Shown: positions 27,048-36,055 of the stretch, piece after piece
Layout of the letters: every line of letters begins with the position of its first letter
Position numbering within the stretch: the first letter of the stretch is position 1
Source of the DNA: Paucibacter sp. DJ2R-2
GTDB lineage: Bacteria > Pseudomonadota > Gammaproteobacteria > Burkholderiales > Burkholderiaceae_C
NCBI RefSeq assembly: GCF_025717675.1
Contig: NZ_JAJIRT010000012.1
Coordinates: forward strand, 109,162-173,161
Length of the DNA: 64,000 nucleotides
Direction: 5' to 3'
Position numbers and translations under genes: made by a program
Notes under the pieces: model-generated
What the model was told of the DNA's origin: nothing
Seen by the model: only the letters and a program-made list of their open reading frames with translations
The model's database searches: none

Positions 27048-27364
27048 TCCCATTTTTTAGCAGATCGTGCTCCGTCTGCAAACGCTTGAACTGCTGCTTG
27101 ACTTCGCGCAGCCGGCGCAGCTCCGCCACTGCTGCGGGCTCAACCGGCTCGATGGGGCCGGACAGCTCGCCATCACGCACTTGCTTGCGCCACTTGGACA
27201 GCATGAAGGGATGAATGCACAAGGACTCCGCCACGCCCTTGATCAGCACCCCTGGCTGCTCGCTCATCAGCACCGCCTTGAGCTTGAAACTCAGCACGTA
27301 ACGGTGAACTTTTCTTGGTCCTGCTGTTCCCATTGAACACTTCCTTCGTTAGGTGGAAGTGTCA
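27048..27364 (-). pseudogene. Truncated orfA of a second IS3-type element
   Basis: Read leftward from the ATG at 27333, about 95 codons give KVHRYVLSFKLKAV, GVAESLCIHPFMLSKWRKQV and a coil ending EHDLLKN. These are typical of an IS3-family OrfA, which normally goes on as LLKKAIRF. The frame is broken at 27048 by the right end of the neighbouring IS. The outer end probably lies near 27364, where TGACACTTCC forms an inverted pair with GGAAGTG (27338-27361). Confidence 0.8.
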
Positions 27365-27395
27365 ACGAAACCGATTCAAGCTCCGAGTCGAGTCG

Positions 27396-27640
27396 CCAGA
27401 TTGATGAGTTGGACCGCCTGAAGACGAGCATCTAGGCCAAATCGGGACCACCCGTTCAGGGTGATCAAGTCCCAGATAGGCCATGTGAGGTTGCGCTATC
27501 GCGGCTTGCCAATGAACACAACGCAGCTGCCGACTCAGTGTGCGCTTTCCAACCAGTGATGGGTGCGGCGCCAATTGAGATCGACGAAGGCGAAAGTACG
27601 CCCGCAAAACGTGAAAGCCGCCGAGGAGGCGGCAAACGCG
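27396..27640 (+). pseudogene. Decayed C-terminus of an IS5-type transposase
   Basis: The plus strand reads RLKTSI-stop-AK, then, after a frame change, HPFRVIKSQIGHVRLRYRGL and NTTQLPTQCALSN, a stop, then WVRRQL. This is the well-known IS5-family C-terminal block (HPFRVIKRQFG...VRYRGLAKNTAQL...FALSNLW) with two stops and a frameshift. It is dead. Beyond it, 27641-27846 holds no gene that I recognise. Confidence 0.75.
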
Positions 27641-27846
27641 CCGCGAAACGCGACAAAACCAATTGCCGATAGCGCAGCGGGTTCAACACAGCACACCAGA
27701 ACGAGGCCTGCACGGATAGGAGGCTCTATGCAGCAGTTCCTTGCATCAAGGTCAACAAAATCGAAACGAGCCCAGTCACCACAGCGGAATGCCAGGCAAC
27801 GCTAGAATCCCGAAGGGTGCACAGGTGGTCTATTGGTGAAAACAGC

Positions 27847-29820
27847 ATGCAAAGCTACAGCAAGCGAAATCTTATGAAGTACTACGATTCTTGGAAATCG
27901 TCGCCGTCGAGAAGTTGCGACGGCGCGGTTTTGGGTTTTACGACCCAGTGCACTAGCTTCCTGAAACGAGGAACACGATCGCGAATACTGATCGCTGGTC
28001 AAATCTTGGCGCTAGTTGTTGTTGCGTCACCCACCCATGCGGCCGAGGTTGCAGTCGAATCCGGACCGATCCGACTGCAATCGCCCAATCGCGGAGTTGA
28101 TGCACGCGAAGAAAGCATTCAAACCAACGCCTCCGCCCGAAGCGACCAGCAGAAATCTACACCGCTGCCTCCGCCCTATCAACCAGGAGAATTTGAGCGG
28201 TATGTTCAACGGAGTGCCGGAGGAACAGTTGAGATACGGCGATTTGGCTCCGAGCTGATGAGTCCAAATGAGCGTAGCAATTTTGCGCAGGAAGCCAGCA
28301 GCCAAATTCCACTGGACTATTTGATTAACAGCGGAGACGAACTCCAGGTCAGCTTGTGGGGCTCAGTAGACGCCGACCTACGCTTAACCGTCGATCGAAG
28401 CGGCCGCATCACGCTCCCACGAGTTGGCCCAATCATGGTTGCAGGCCTACGCTATGCCGATCTTGAAGCAGCCATTGACAAGCGTGTAGCCCAAGTATTC
28501 CGAAATTACAAGCTTAGCGTATCGCTCGGGCGGTTGCGCAGCATTCGAATCTATGTCACCGGCTTCACTCAGCGCCCTGGAGCCTACACGGTCAATAGCC
28601 TATCAACCCTAGTAAATGCCTTGATGCATGCTGGCGGCCCATCTTCAGCCGGGAGCTTTCGCCAAATTGAACTTCGCCGGGGCGGAAAATCCATTACCAC
28701 GTTTGACTTTTACGAACTTCTGATCAATGGAAATAAATCAGCAGATCGCCTTCTTCAGGCCGAAGATGTAATTCACATCGGTCCCGTAGGAGTGCAAGTC
28801 GCGCTGATTGGCAGCGTTAACAAACCAGCAGTTTTCGAGATTAAGCCAGGTGAGAATATTGATAGCCTGCTATCCATGGCTGGAGGATTCACTGCAGTGG
28901 CCGATCGCAGCAGACTAGCTATTGAGCACCTAGACACGCGCAACGACGTCCGAATAAGTGAATTGGCACTGCCCCAACAAAAGCAACAGCAACCACGGAA
29001 TGGTGATCTGCTGCGTGCATTTAGCGCAGTCGATACATCCCTGCCTCAACACCGGCAGAGCAGACGCATCAAGGTCGAGGGCGAAGTACATCGTCCTGGA
29101 GAGTATATTCTGCCGGCGAATAGCACCGTTTCCGATGCCTTAAAGGCCGCTGGCGGCCTAACAACGGGAGCCTTTCTATACGGTACGGAGTTTAATCGGG
29201 AAAGCGTTCGCACCCTTCAGCAGGAAAACTATGATCGCGTCTTGCGCGACCTCGAGACTGAACTCTCCCGAAGCTCGTCAACTCAAAAGGCAATTTCAGC
29301 CGATGAATCAATCGCCCAAGCGGCAAGGGCGCAAAACTCAACCAAGCTCCTTGAACGGCTAAGAAGTCTCCGACCAAATGGTCGCGTCGTTCTCCAACTA
29401 GCCCCAGGTGCCGCCAACCTACCTGACCTACAACTGGAAGACGGAGACCGTCTAAGTATTCCATCCAGACCAACAACAGTCGGCGTATTTGGCAGCGTAT
29501 TCAACGCGGGCAGCTATCTCCACATCAACGGAGGCACGATTACTGATTTCCTGAAACTAGCGGGCGGTACAACCCGCGGAGCGGACACAAACAGTTTGTT
29601 CGTGCTCAGAGCAAATGGCAGTGTCGTGAGTGCGAGGCAACGAACAGGATGGCTGATGGGTGGAGGAGGACTTGACGGCGTAAGCGCTGAGCCCGGCGAC
29701 ACAGTCTTTGTCCCCGAGGAATTGAATAAGACCACCTTCATTCAAGAGGCAAAAGAATGGACACAGATTTTTGCCCAATTTGGATTAGGCATCGCCGCAA
29801 TCAGAACACTGACAAAGTGA
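27847..29820 (+). CDS. SLBB-domain outer-membrane polysaccharide export protein (Wza-like)
   Basis: The roughly 657-residue protein has an export signal near residues 45-65 (ILALVVVASPTHAAE), a Poly_export domain starting LINSGDELQVSLWG and running through VDRSGRITLPRVGPI, and several SLBB repeats (IYVTGFTQRPGAYTV, VALIGSVNKPAVFEI, IKVEGEVHRPGEYIL, VGVFGSVFNAGSYLH). This is the Wza/KpsD group that forms the outer-membrane exit pore for capsule or exopolysaccharide. There is no lipobox Cys. The ATG at 27847 follows a GGTGA; GTG at 27817 and ATG at 27874 are alternatives. It is the first gene of the glycan locus, and base composition drops here. Confidence 0.88.
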   Translation: MQSYSKRNLMKYYDSWKSSPSRSCDGAVLGFTTQCTSFLKRGTRSRILIAGQILALVVVASPTHAAEVAVESGPIRLQSPNRGVDAREESIQTNASARSDQQKSTPLPPPYQPGEFERYVQRSAGGTVEIRRFGSELMSPNERSNFAQEASSQIPLDYLINSGDELQVSLWGSVDADLRLTVDRSGRITLPRVGPIMVAGLRYADLEAAIDKRVAQVFRNYKLSVSLGRLRSIRIYVTGFTQRPGAYTVNSLSTLVNALMHAGGPSSAGSFRQIELRRGGKSITTFDFYELLINGNKSADRLLQAEDVIHIGPVGVQVALIGSVNKPAVFEIKPGENIDSLLSMAGGFTAVADRSRLAIEHLDTRNDVRISELALPQQKQQQPRNGDLLRAFSAVDTSLPQHRQSRRIKVEGEVHRPGEYILPANSTVSDALKAAGGLTTGAFLYGTEFNRESVRTLQQENYDRVLRDLETELSRSSSTQKAISADESIAQAARAQNSTKLLERLRSLRPNGRVVLQLAPGAANLPDLQLEDGDRLSIPSRPTTVGVFGSVFNAGSYLHINGGTITDFLKLAGGTTRGADTNSLFVLRANGSVVSARQRTGWLMGGGGLDGVSAEPGDTVFVPEELNKTTFIQEAKEWTQIFAQFGLGIAAIRTLTK

Positions 29821-30965
29821 CAAATCCTACTACCCCAAGTACGGCACCTTCAACAAGTGCCACCGCGAGCGCATCACCACTGTCGAGCCTGGTTCAAAAA
29901 CATTGGCGCGTGATCGCAATTGCCCCCATCGGCATAGCACTACTTGCTTTGCCCGTGTCCTACTTAATTCCGCCAACGTTTACTGCGAGGACCTCATTCC
30001 TCCCGCCTCAAACGCCCGGCGGAACCAACGCAGCAGTTGCCTCCCTCGGCGCCCTGGCAAATCTGGCTGGCGGCGGCGGCATGAAAACGCCCGCAGACCA
30101 ATATGTTGCACTTATGCAGAGTGCCACGGTACAGGAACGATTGATTGAACGTTTCAAGCTGCTAGAAGCCTACGACGTAAAGTTAAAAATCGATGCGAGG
30201 CGAGAGCTTCAGCAAAACGTACGCGCTTCGTTAAGCAAGCGTGACGGCATCATCGCAGTCGAAGTTGACGATCGATCACCAGAACGAGCTGCGGCCTTGG
30301 CCAATGGACATGTGGAGGAACTCGCTAAGTTCATTGCAACACTAGCCATCACCGAAGCGCAACAGCGTCGCGTGTTTTTTGACAATCTTCTAAAAACCAC
30401 CCAGGCGAAACTCAGCGCTGCGCAGGAAGCGCTACAGGCAAGCGGATACAACGCCAGCGCACTACGAGCGGAGCCGAAAGCAGCCGCAGAAATATACGCA
30501 AAGCTCAAAGCTGAAATTACCTCAGCAGAAGCTCGATTGACCGCCGCACAACAGTCACTCTCTAGCTCCGCTCCTGAAGTCATGCGGCAGGCAGCTTTGG
30601 TCGCAACACTCCGTAAAGAGCTCAATATCAACGAAAGTAGCCATAGTTCTACTTCGCAAACCGACTACATCACCAAGTATAGAGAATTCAAATATCAAGA
30701 AACACTATTTGAGCTGTTTGCCCGCCAATACGAAACCGCACGGGTCGACGAAGCTCGCGAAGGCGGACTTTTGCAAGTCATTGACGTTGCACAGCCCCCT
30801 GAAAAGAAGAGCGCGCCAAAAAGATCCAGGGTCATGATTGCAGCATATTTCATCGGTTTGGCAGCCGCCATTCTCTGGTTGCTTCTTCGCGGGAGAAGGC
30901 CAGCACCTTTGTCAAACCAACAAAATGGGCAAACAGAAGACGCCCCTCAAGTTGAGCAAAACTGA
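29817..30965 (+). CDS. wzz: Wzz-type chain-length regulator (PCP, GNVR domain)
   Basis: The 382-residue inner-membrane protein has two membrane helices (VIAIAPIGIALLALPVSYLI near residue 35 and MIAAYFIGLAAAILWLLL near 345). A long periplasmic coiled-coil lies between them, with a Pro-rich entry to the second helix (QPPEKKSAPKRSR). That is the polysaccharide co-polymerase layout. No C-terminal tyrosine kinase is attached. The frame opens at 29757, but GTG at 29817 overlaps the exporter stop as GTGA and removes a non-family leader. It works with the Wza-like pore and Wzy to set polymer length. Confidence 0.87.
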   Translation: MTNPTTPSTAPSTSATASASPLSSLVQKHWRVIAIAPIGIALLALPVSYLIPPTFTARTSFLPPQTPGGTNAAVASLGALANLAGGGGMKTPADQYVALMQSATVQERLIERFKLLEAYDVKLKIDARRELQQNVRASLSKRDGIIAVEVDDRSPERAAALANGHVEELAKFIATLAITEAQQRRVFFDNLLKTTQAKLSAAQEALQASGYNASALRAEPKAAAEIYAKLKAEITSAEARLTAAQQSLSSSAPEVMRQAALVATLRKELNINESSHSSTSQTDYITKYREFKYQETLFELFARQYETARVDEAREGGLLQVIDVAQPPEKKSAPKRSRVMIAAYFIGLAAAILWLLLRGRRPAPLSNQQNGQTEDAPQVEQN

Positions 30966-31054
30966 TAGAAATTCAAACAAGCCAAACCTACACGCTGCTG
31001 CGCAACTGGCGCAGCAGCCCCCATTGAAATTGAATCGATGACCCCGAAACAACC

Positions 31055-32521
31055 ATGAGGCTAGGCCGATCAACCATATACAACCTCATCGGTTTAGGAG
31101 CGCCACTTGCAGTCGCTGCAATATCAATTCCCGCACTTATTTCTGGGCTTGGTGATACGCGCTTCGGATTGCTCACCTTAGTTTGGGCAGTTGTAAGCTA
31201 CTTCGGACTATTCGACCTAGGCTTGGGGCGCGCATTGACGCAGCAACTGGCCCCATTAATGGTTGACGGTCGTCGCCAGGAAGGATGGCGCATGACCGTG
31301 ACCGCATCTTATCTGCTGCTGTCACTTGGCGGCATCGCAGCAGTATTGCTGGCTTCATTGGCACCATGGGCCAAGACATTTACGGGCACAGCAGACTTGC
31401 AGGCGGACGTTCAACGTTCGTTGTTAATTCTAGCCTTATGCATGCCAGCAATCACCCTAACCTCGGGGTTTCGCGGCGCATTAGAGGCCAATCATAGATT
31501 CGGCGTAATCAACCTGATACGCGTGCCTATGGGCGTATTTACCTTTGTCGGCCCGCTGTTGTCACTTTCTTGGTTTGGCCCACGTCTTGACGCAATTTGT
31601 GCCTTTCTATGCCTAGGTAGGATTTTGGCATGCGCTGTACACGCTGTGTACGCTCGCGCCATTTTCGACGGCGCGCGGGGGACTATGGAATGGGACAGAA
31701 AGCTACTCCGGCCACTGTGCACGACTGGCGGCTGGATGACCGTCAGTAATATCGTCAGCCCGCTAATGGGGTATGCCGACCGATTCACAGTCGGCGCAAT
31801 GATTTCTGCCGCAGCACTAACCTACTATGTCACGCCACACGAACTTGTAACGAAGCTCTGGATTATCCCGGGTGCCCTGACAGCGACCCTGTTCCCAATC
31901 TTTGCTAGCAAGTCTTCAAAAGACACAAGCAGCGAGCTCGTACTACTCAGCAAGACACTCCATCTACTGAGCGTAGCCATGCTGGTTCCGACGCTATCAA
32001 TCGCCTACTTTTCATTTGAAATACTTCAAGCATGGATAAGCACGGACTTTGCGAAGGCTAGCGCAGGCCTAATGCAGTTGTTTTGCCTTGGCGTTTTCAT
32101 CAATGCCCTGGCTCACATTCCACACACAGTGCTTCAAGGGCGAGGCCAAGCACGGACAACAGCCCTCATACACGTTGCAGAAGTTCTCCCATTCCTGATA
32201 CTACTGGCTGTTTTGACACATTACTTTGGGATTTATGGTGCAGCTGCCGCATGGCTGGTGAGAGCGACAGTGGACACCGCATTAATGTTCTATTTCTGCC
32301 AACAAAAATTAGACTTCGGCCCAGAACTCTTCTTCACACGACAAACAATCGCAGTGTTAGCGATTGAAGCCATTGGGTTTTCGCTGCTCGCAACCGACAT
32401 GGTCTTCAACAAATATGCATTAGCCACTGTGCTTGTAACGATCGGCATAGCAACACTAGCCCAAGCCCACCTGGCAAGCACCAAAAACTCCGAAACCACA
32501 AAACATCAGAGTTTTAAATGA
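31055..32521 (+). CDS. wzx: Wzx-type O-antigen/exopolysaccharide flippase
   Basis: The 488-residue protein has about 12-14 hydrophobic segments and the MATE/PST-family start STIYNLIGLGAPLAVAAISI followed by GDTRFGLLTLVW and FDLGLGRALTQQ, the usual Wzx motifs. It should flip the lipid-linked repeat to the periplasmic face. It lies 89 bases after wzz and overlaps the next gene by four bases (ATGA at 32518-32521). GC content is lower than in the core genome. Confidence 0.88.
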   Translation: MRLGRSTIYNLIGLGAPLAVAAISIPALISGLGDTRFGLLTLVWAVVSYFGLFDLGLGRALTQQLAPLMVDGRRQEGWRMTVTASYLLLSLGGIAAVLLASLAPWAKTFTGTADLQADVQRSLLILALCMPAITLTSGFRGALEANHRFGVINLIRVPMGVFTFVGPLLSLSWFGPRLDAICAFLCLGRILACAVHAVYARAIFDGARGTMEWDRKLLRPLCTTGGWMTVSNIVSPLMGYADRFTVGAMISAAALTYYVTPHELVTKLWIIPGALTATLFPIFASKSSKDTSSELVLLSKTLHLLSVAMLVPTLSIAYFSFEILQAWISTDFAKASAGLMQLFCLGVFINALAHIPHTVLQGRGQARTTALIHVAEVLPFLILLAVLTHYFGIYGAAAAWLVRATVDTALMFYFCQQKLDFGPELFFTRQTIAVLAIEAIGFSLLATDMVFNKYALATVLVTIGIATLAQAHLASTKNSETTKHQSFK

Positions 32522-33447
32522 ACAAGACAAACCCTCTACTCACGATAGTCACCCCCACCTACAATCAGGCCAACTATCTTGAGGAAACAATAGAAAGCGT
32601 CCTGAGCCAAGACTACACATCCGTAGAATATATCGTAATCAACGATGGCTCAACTGACGGCACAGAGAAATTACTCGAAAAGTACGCCCATCGAATCACG
32701 GTAATTAATCAAAAAAATGCGGGCCAGGCAACCACACTCAATCGCGGCTGGGGTGCCGCCAACGGTGAATACTTGAGCTATCTAAGCTCAGATGACAAAC
32801 TACATCCGCAAGCCTTTTCCAGATTGATCGCGGTTCTCGAGCGAGACCCCAGCATAGCCTGCGTCTATCCAAATTCGAATTTAATCAATGAAAATTCGGA
32901 GACCATCAAGAAGAATGTATGCCTGCCTTTTGATTTGGAGAAGCTGGTAATTCAACAAGAATGCCATATTGGACCCGGCGCCATTTTTCGAACCGAAGCA
33001 TTCAGAAAGATAGGCGGATGGAAATCGGAGTTGCGCCTTGCTCCCGATCGAGAATTCTGGATGAGGCTCGCTAGCACGGGGAAATTTGAATTCATCAATG
33101 AAGCTCTAGCCGAGTATCGACTGCACAGCGCCTCTATTTCTTACAAGGAGATCTCTGAAAGGGTCAGCGAAGAATACATCACAGTGCTTGATGGTTACTA
33201 CTCTGCCGACAACCTTCCCAGCGGTCTGCTGAGCAGAAAATCCGAAGCATACGCCTACGCAAACCTTCTAATCACCCGAAACTTACTGCGGGCAGGAAAA
33301 ATTCGAAAAGGACTGAGCCGATACCGGTTGGCGTGCGAACTACACCCGCCGCTTTCGAAGCTGAGCACAAAAGCACTACTGCTTCGCAACATAGTCAGCA
33401 AACCTCTGCATGCCTTTGCCGCAAAAGCAAAGAGCTTGGTGAGCTAA
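32518..33447 (+). CDS. Glycosyltransferase family 2
   Basis: The 309-residue GT-A enzyme has the GT2 start LLTIVTPTYNQANYLEETIESVLSQ, VINDGSTDGTEKL, the DXD-like SSDDK near residue 91 and a PDREFWMRLAS segment near 180 that carries the likely catalytic acid. It would add one sugar to the lipid-linked repeat at the cytoplasmic face. It is translationally coupled to wzx and 7 bases before the Wzy-like gene. Donor and acceptor are not predictable. Confidence 0.9.
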   Translation: MNKTNPLLTIVTPTYNQANYLEETIESVLSQDYTSVEYIVINDGSTDGTEKLLEKYAHRITVINQKNAGQATTLNRGWGAANGEYLSYLSSDDKLHPQAFSRLIAVLERDPSIACVYPNSNLINENSETIKKNVCLPFDLEKLVIQQECHIGPGAIFRTEAFRKIGGWKSELRLAPDREFWMRLASTGKFEFINEALAEYRLHSASISYKEISERVSEEYITVLDGYYSADNLPSGLLSRKSEAYAYANLLITRNLLRAGKIRKGLSRYRLACELHPPLSKLSTKALLLRNIVSKPLHAFAAKAKSLVS

Positions 33448-33454
33448 CATAGGT

Positions 33455-34777
33455 ATGTTGTCTGCACAGCAATTTCGGCGGCGCTGGCTTGCCCCCCTTA
33501 TTTTCTTTCAGCTCTATTTGAGCCTGACAGTCTTTCTGTTTTTCTACGGACCATGGCCTTGGGAGGTTGAACACCCAGCCAAGCTCTGGACATTCTTAGC
33601 CACGGCACAAATCGCAATTGCCGCAGGCTATATGCTTGCATGGAACACAGTTGACCGCGCGACGCAGTCGCCTCAGGACATCGCGGCCGGAGTAAAGTCT
33701 GGAATCAGTTTTCTGAAGGTAGCCACGATCATAACCATTGTTATGGCCATACCATCGTCGCTATCCAGAACCGGCAACTGGTACCCAGATATTTTCCGTG
33801 GCGTAGAAAGTGCCGGGGTCGCATACAACGAGAACTTCGAACGACTAGACACAGGAAACGCCTTCGTTGTTGTCGAATACCTAAGAATGCTATTGTCATA
33901 CTTCCTGACGGCTGTATTCCCACTCGCAGTGGTGTATTGGGGAAAAATGACGATTGCTGAAAGGACTATTAGCTCCCTAGCGATTGCCTTCAATCTGAGC
34001 CTCTATATCTCAACAGGTACCAACAAGGGAATCGCAGACTTTGTAGTAACGCTGCCCTGGCTCATAGCCCTCGCCTTCTCTTGTGGCACATTAAGAATAC
34101 CCAGAATTAAATTTGTAGCACCTATAGCATTTATCGCGATGTTTACGGGATTTCTCTTTTTCTTCGGTGAAGGACAGCAGCAGCGGGAAGGTAGCGGCAC
34201 CGAATATTCAAGCTTCTTTACTGGGCTGGCAGTATTACAGGCCTCTGGTGATCACTTTATTTCAAACCTACTCCCGGAGAGCGGCAGGATAATTTTTGAA
34301 TCATTGAGCCGCTACGTAGTGCAAGGTTATTTTGCATTGTCACTGGCTCTTGAGATCGATTCACCGTCAACCATGGGATTTGGTCATTCAATGTTTCTGG
34401 CTCGGAATGCAGATGCGCTTATGGGCGGTGATTTTTTTGTAAACTCGTCATTGCCCGGAATTTTGGAGCGAGACCATTCTTGGCCAATGTTTCTGCTGTG
34501 GCATTCCATTTACCCCTGGCTGGCATCTGACTTCGGTGTTTTGGGTACTCTAGTGGTGATGGCTTTACTTGCCTACCTCTTTGCCCTCAGCTGGGGAATG
34601 GCGATGCGAACGGCCGCACCACAATGGATCACCTTCTTCTATCTATTGCTCGTGCTTTTTTATTACATACCGGCCAACAATCAAGTTTTTCAGTCCGGCG
34701 AAACTTGCCTGGCATTCTTCATCATTCTTTTCTTTATCTCAAAGCAAATGATTGAGCGCAAAGGCATGAAGCGCTGA
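33455..34777 (+). CDS. Probable Wzy-type polysaccharide polymerase
   Basis: The 440-residue protein is almost wholly hydrophobic, with 10-12 likely helices and one larger periplasmic loop (about residues 260-345, with SRYVVQGYFALSLALE and NSSLPGILERDHSWP). Size, topology and position between wzx and further glycan genes fit an O-antigen polymerase, whose sequences are too divergent for motif proof. A YVVQGYFALSLAL-type segment is seen in several Wzy-like proteins. It is moderately AT-rich compared with the core genome. Confidence 0.7.
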   Translation: MLSAQQFRRRWLAPLIFFQLYLSLTVFLFFYGPWPWEVEHPAKLWTFLATAQIAIAAGYMLAWNTVDRATQSPQDIAAGVKSGISFLKVATIITIVMAIPSSLSRTGNWYPDIFRGVESAGVAYNENFERLDTGNAFVVVEYLRMLLSYFLTAVFPLAVVYWGKMTIAERTISSLAIAFNLSLYISTGTNKGIADFVVTLPWLIALAFSCGTLRIPRIKFVAPIAFIAMFTGFLFFFGEGQQQREGSGTEYSSFFTGLAVLQASGDHFISNLLPESGRIIFESLSRYVVQGYFALSLALEIDSPSTMGFGHSMFLARNADALMGGDFFVNSSLPGILERDHSWPMFLLWHSIYPWLASDFGVLGTLVVMALLAYLFALSWGMAMRTAAPQWITFFYLLLVLFYYIPANNQVFQSGETCLAFFIILFFISKQMIERKGMKR

Positions 34778-34819
34778 ACTACTATCAAGTGCCCACACAA
34801 ATAACAGGCATCAGACCAT

Positions 34820-35890
34820 ATGCTCTCGCAGCTGAGTTCCAAGCGCATTGACGCCCTGCGCTTTCCGCTCATCGTTGGCGTTGTGCTCATTCATGCAAGC
34901 GGTGCAACTACCGCTTTACCCCCGGCAGGTGACAAACCCCTGTGGGCGTTTGAGTTAGCGAAGTTTATTATTCACCTACTTTCGCACGAGTTTGCCAGGA
35001 CTGCTGTCCCGCTGTTTTTTGCAATATCCGGCTACCTTTTTTTCTTGAACTTTAGTGGAACTACAATCCAATACCTGAGCAAGCTAAAGGCGAGATCGCG
35101 AAGTCTGCTTATCCCATTCTTGATTTGGAATTTGCTTACGCTTGGCCTGTTTTGGGGGGCCGAGCTTCTTCCGTACACAGCTCGATTCTTTTCCGGCGGC
35201 AATAAGCCCATTTCCGACTATGGTGTGCGGGAGTTTTTCAGTGCATTGCTCGGAATAGGTCGTCCGCCGGCCGCGTATCAATTTTGGTTTGTACGTGACT
35301 TAATTTTTATTGTTGTATTGACTCCGATCATTCGACTACTTTTGAAGAATGGTGGTGTCGCTTATTTGACAGTACTACTGCTTGCGTGGATAGTCTTGCC
35401 AGACAGTGCGCTGCCAGTTTCCATTGGAGGCTTGTTCTTTTTTTCCGCCGGCGCGTTCATTGCCGCGGCCGGCCGAGACTTCTTTGTGCTAGATCGTTTC
35501 GGCGGCCCGATTGTCGGCATAGCGTACCTACTGCTTTGCTCGGCCCTAGCTTTCATACAGAACGCTGATCTTGAGTCCCCGGCTCACAAAATAGGCATAC
35601 TTATCGGAGTTGTTTGCATCATGCGCTTCTCTCGATTTGCAAGCAGTCATACTTTGCTCGAGCGCGTCTTTATTGCACTGGGCTCAAGCAGCTTTTTTGT
35701 TTTTGCCATGCACGAACCGCTACTGACCCTCGTTCGCAAACTCTGTACGCCATTGGTTACAGGTCACTCAATGGGAGTACTGTTGGTCTATTTTTTGTCG
35801 GTACTCGTTACTCTTCTTGTTTGTCTGTCGGCCCACACTTTTCTTAAATCTCATGCAAAAGGGCTCGAAGGCATACTTTCCGGCAGGTAA
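34820..35890 (+). CDS. Membrane acyltransferase, family 3 (OafA/WecH-like)
   Basis: The 356-residue protein begins SSKRIDALRFPLIVGVVLIHASG, where R-x-D-x-L-R and the His of VLIHASG are the acyltransferase-3 hallmarks. It continues with TAVPLFFAISGYLFF and about ten hydrophobic segments, ending near FFVFAMHEPLL. Such enzymes move acetyl or other acyl groups onto surface glycans or their precursors. It lies in the glycan locus, 42 bases after the Wzy-like gene, so O-acylation of the polymer is likely. Confidence 0.87.
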   Translation: MLSQLSSKRIDALRFPLIVGVVLIHASGATTALPPAGDKPLWAFELAKFIIHLLSHEFARTAVPLFFAISGYLFFLNFSGTTIQYLSKLKARSRSLLIPFLIWNLLTLGLFWGAELLPYTARFFSGGNKPISDYGVREFFSALLGIGRPPAAYQFWFVRDLIFIVVLTPIIRLLLKNGGVAYLTVLLLAWIVLPDSALPVSIGGLFFFSAGAFIAAAGRDFFVLDRFGGPIVGIAYLLLCSALAFIQNADLESPAHKIGILIGVVCIMRFSRFASSHTLLERVFIALGSSSFFVFAMHEPLLTLVRKLCTPLVTGHSMGVLLVYFLSVLVTLLVCLSAHTFLKSHAKGLEGILSGR

Positions 35891-36055
35891 GTTTTCTTCA
35901 GCAACGCTTTCAATTTGACGACCGCAAAGCCTTATTTTTCGCATCAGAGATTTTTAACGGAAATTCAGTGAAATGAATGTTTTTTGCTGGCACTGCATCG
36001 AGGCTTGTTGGGCCTTTTCCAGGGCTGCCAATCTTGATTGCCGAGGTGAGCGGGG

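Noticed and set aside
27641..27846. Small frames between the IS5 remnant and the Wza-like gene
   Set aside because: No start with a ribosome binding site and no similarity; a TAGAAT at 27803-27808 lacks a -35 partner.
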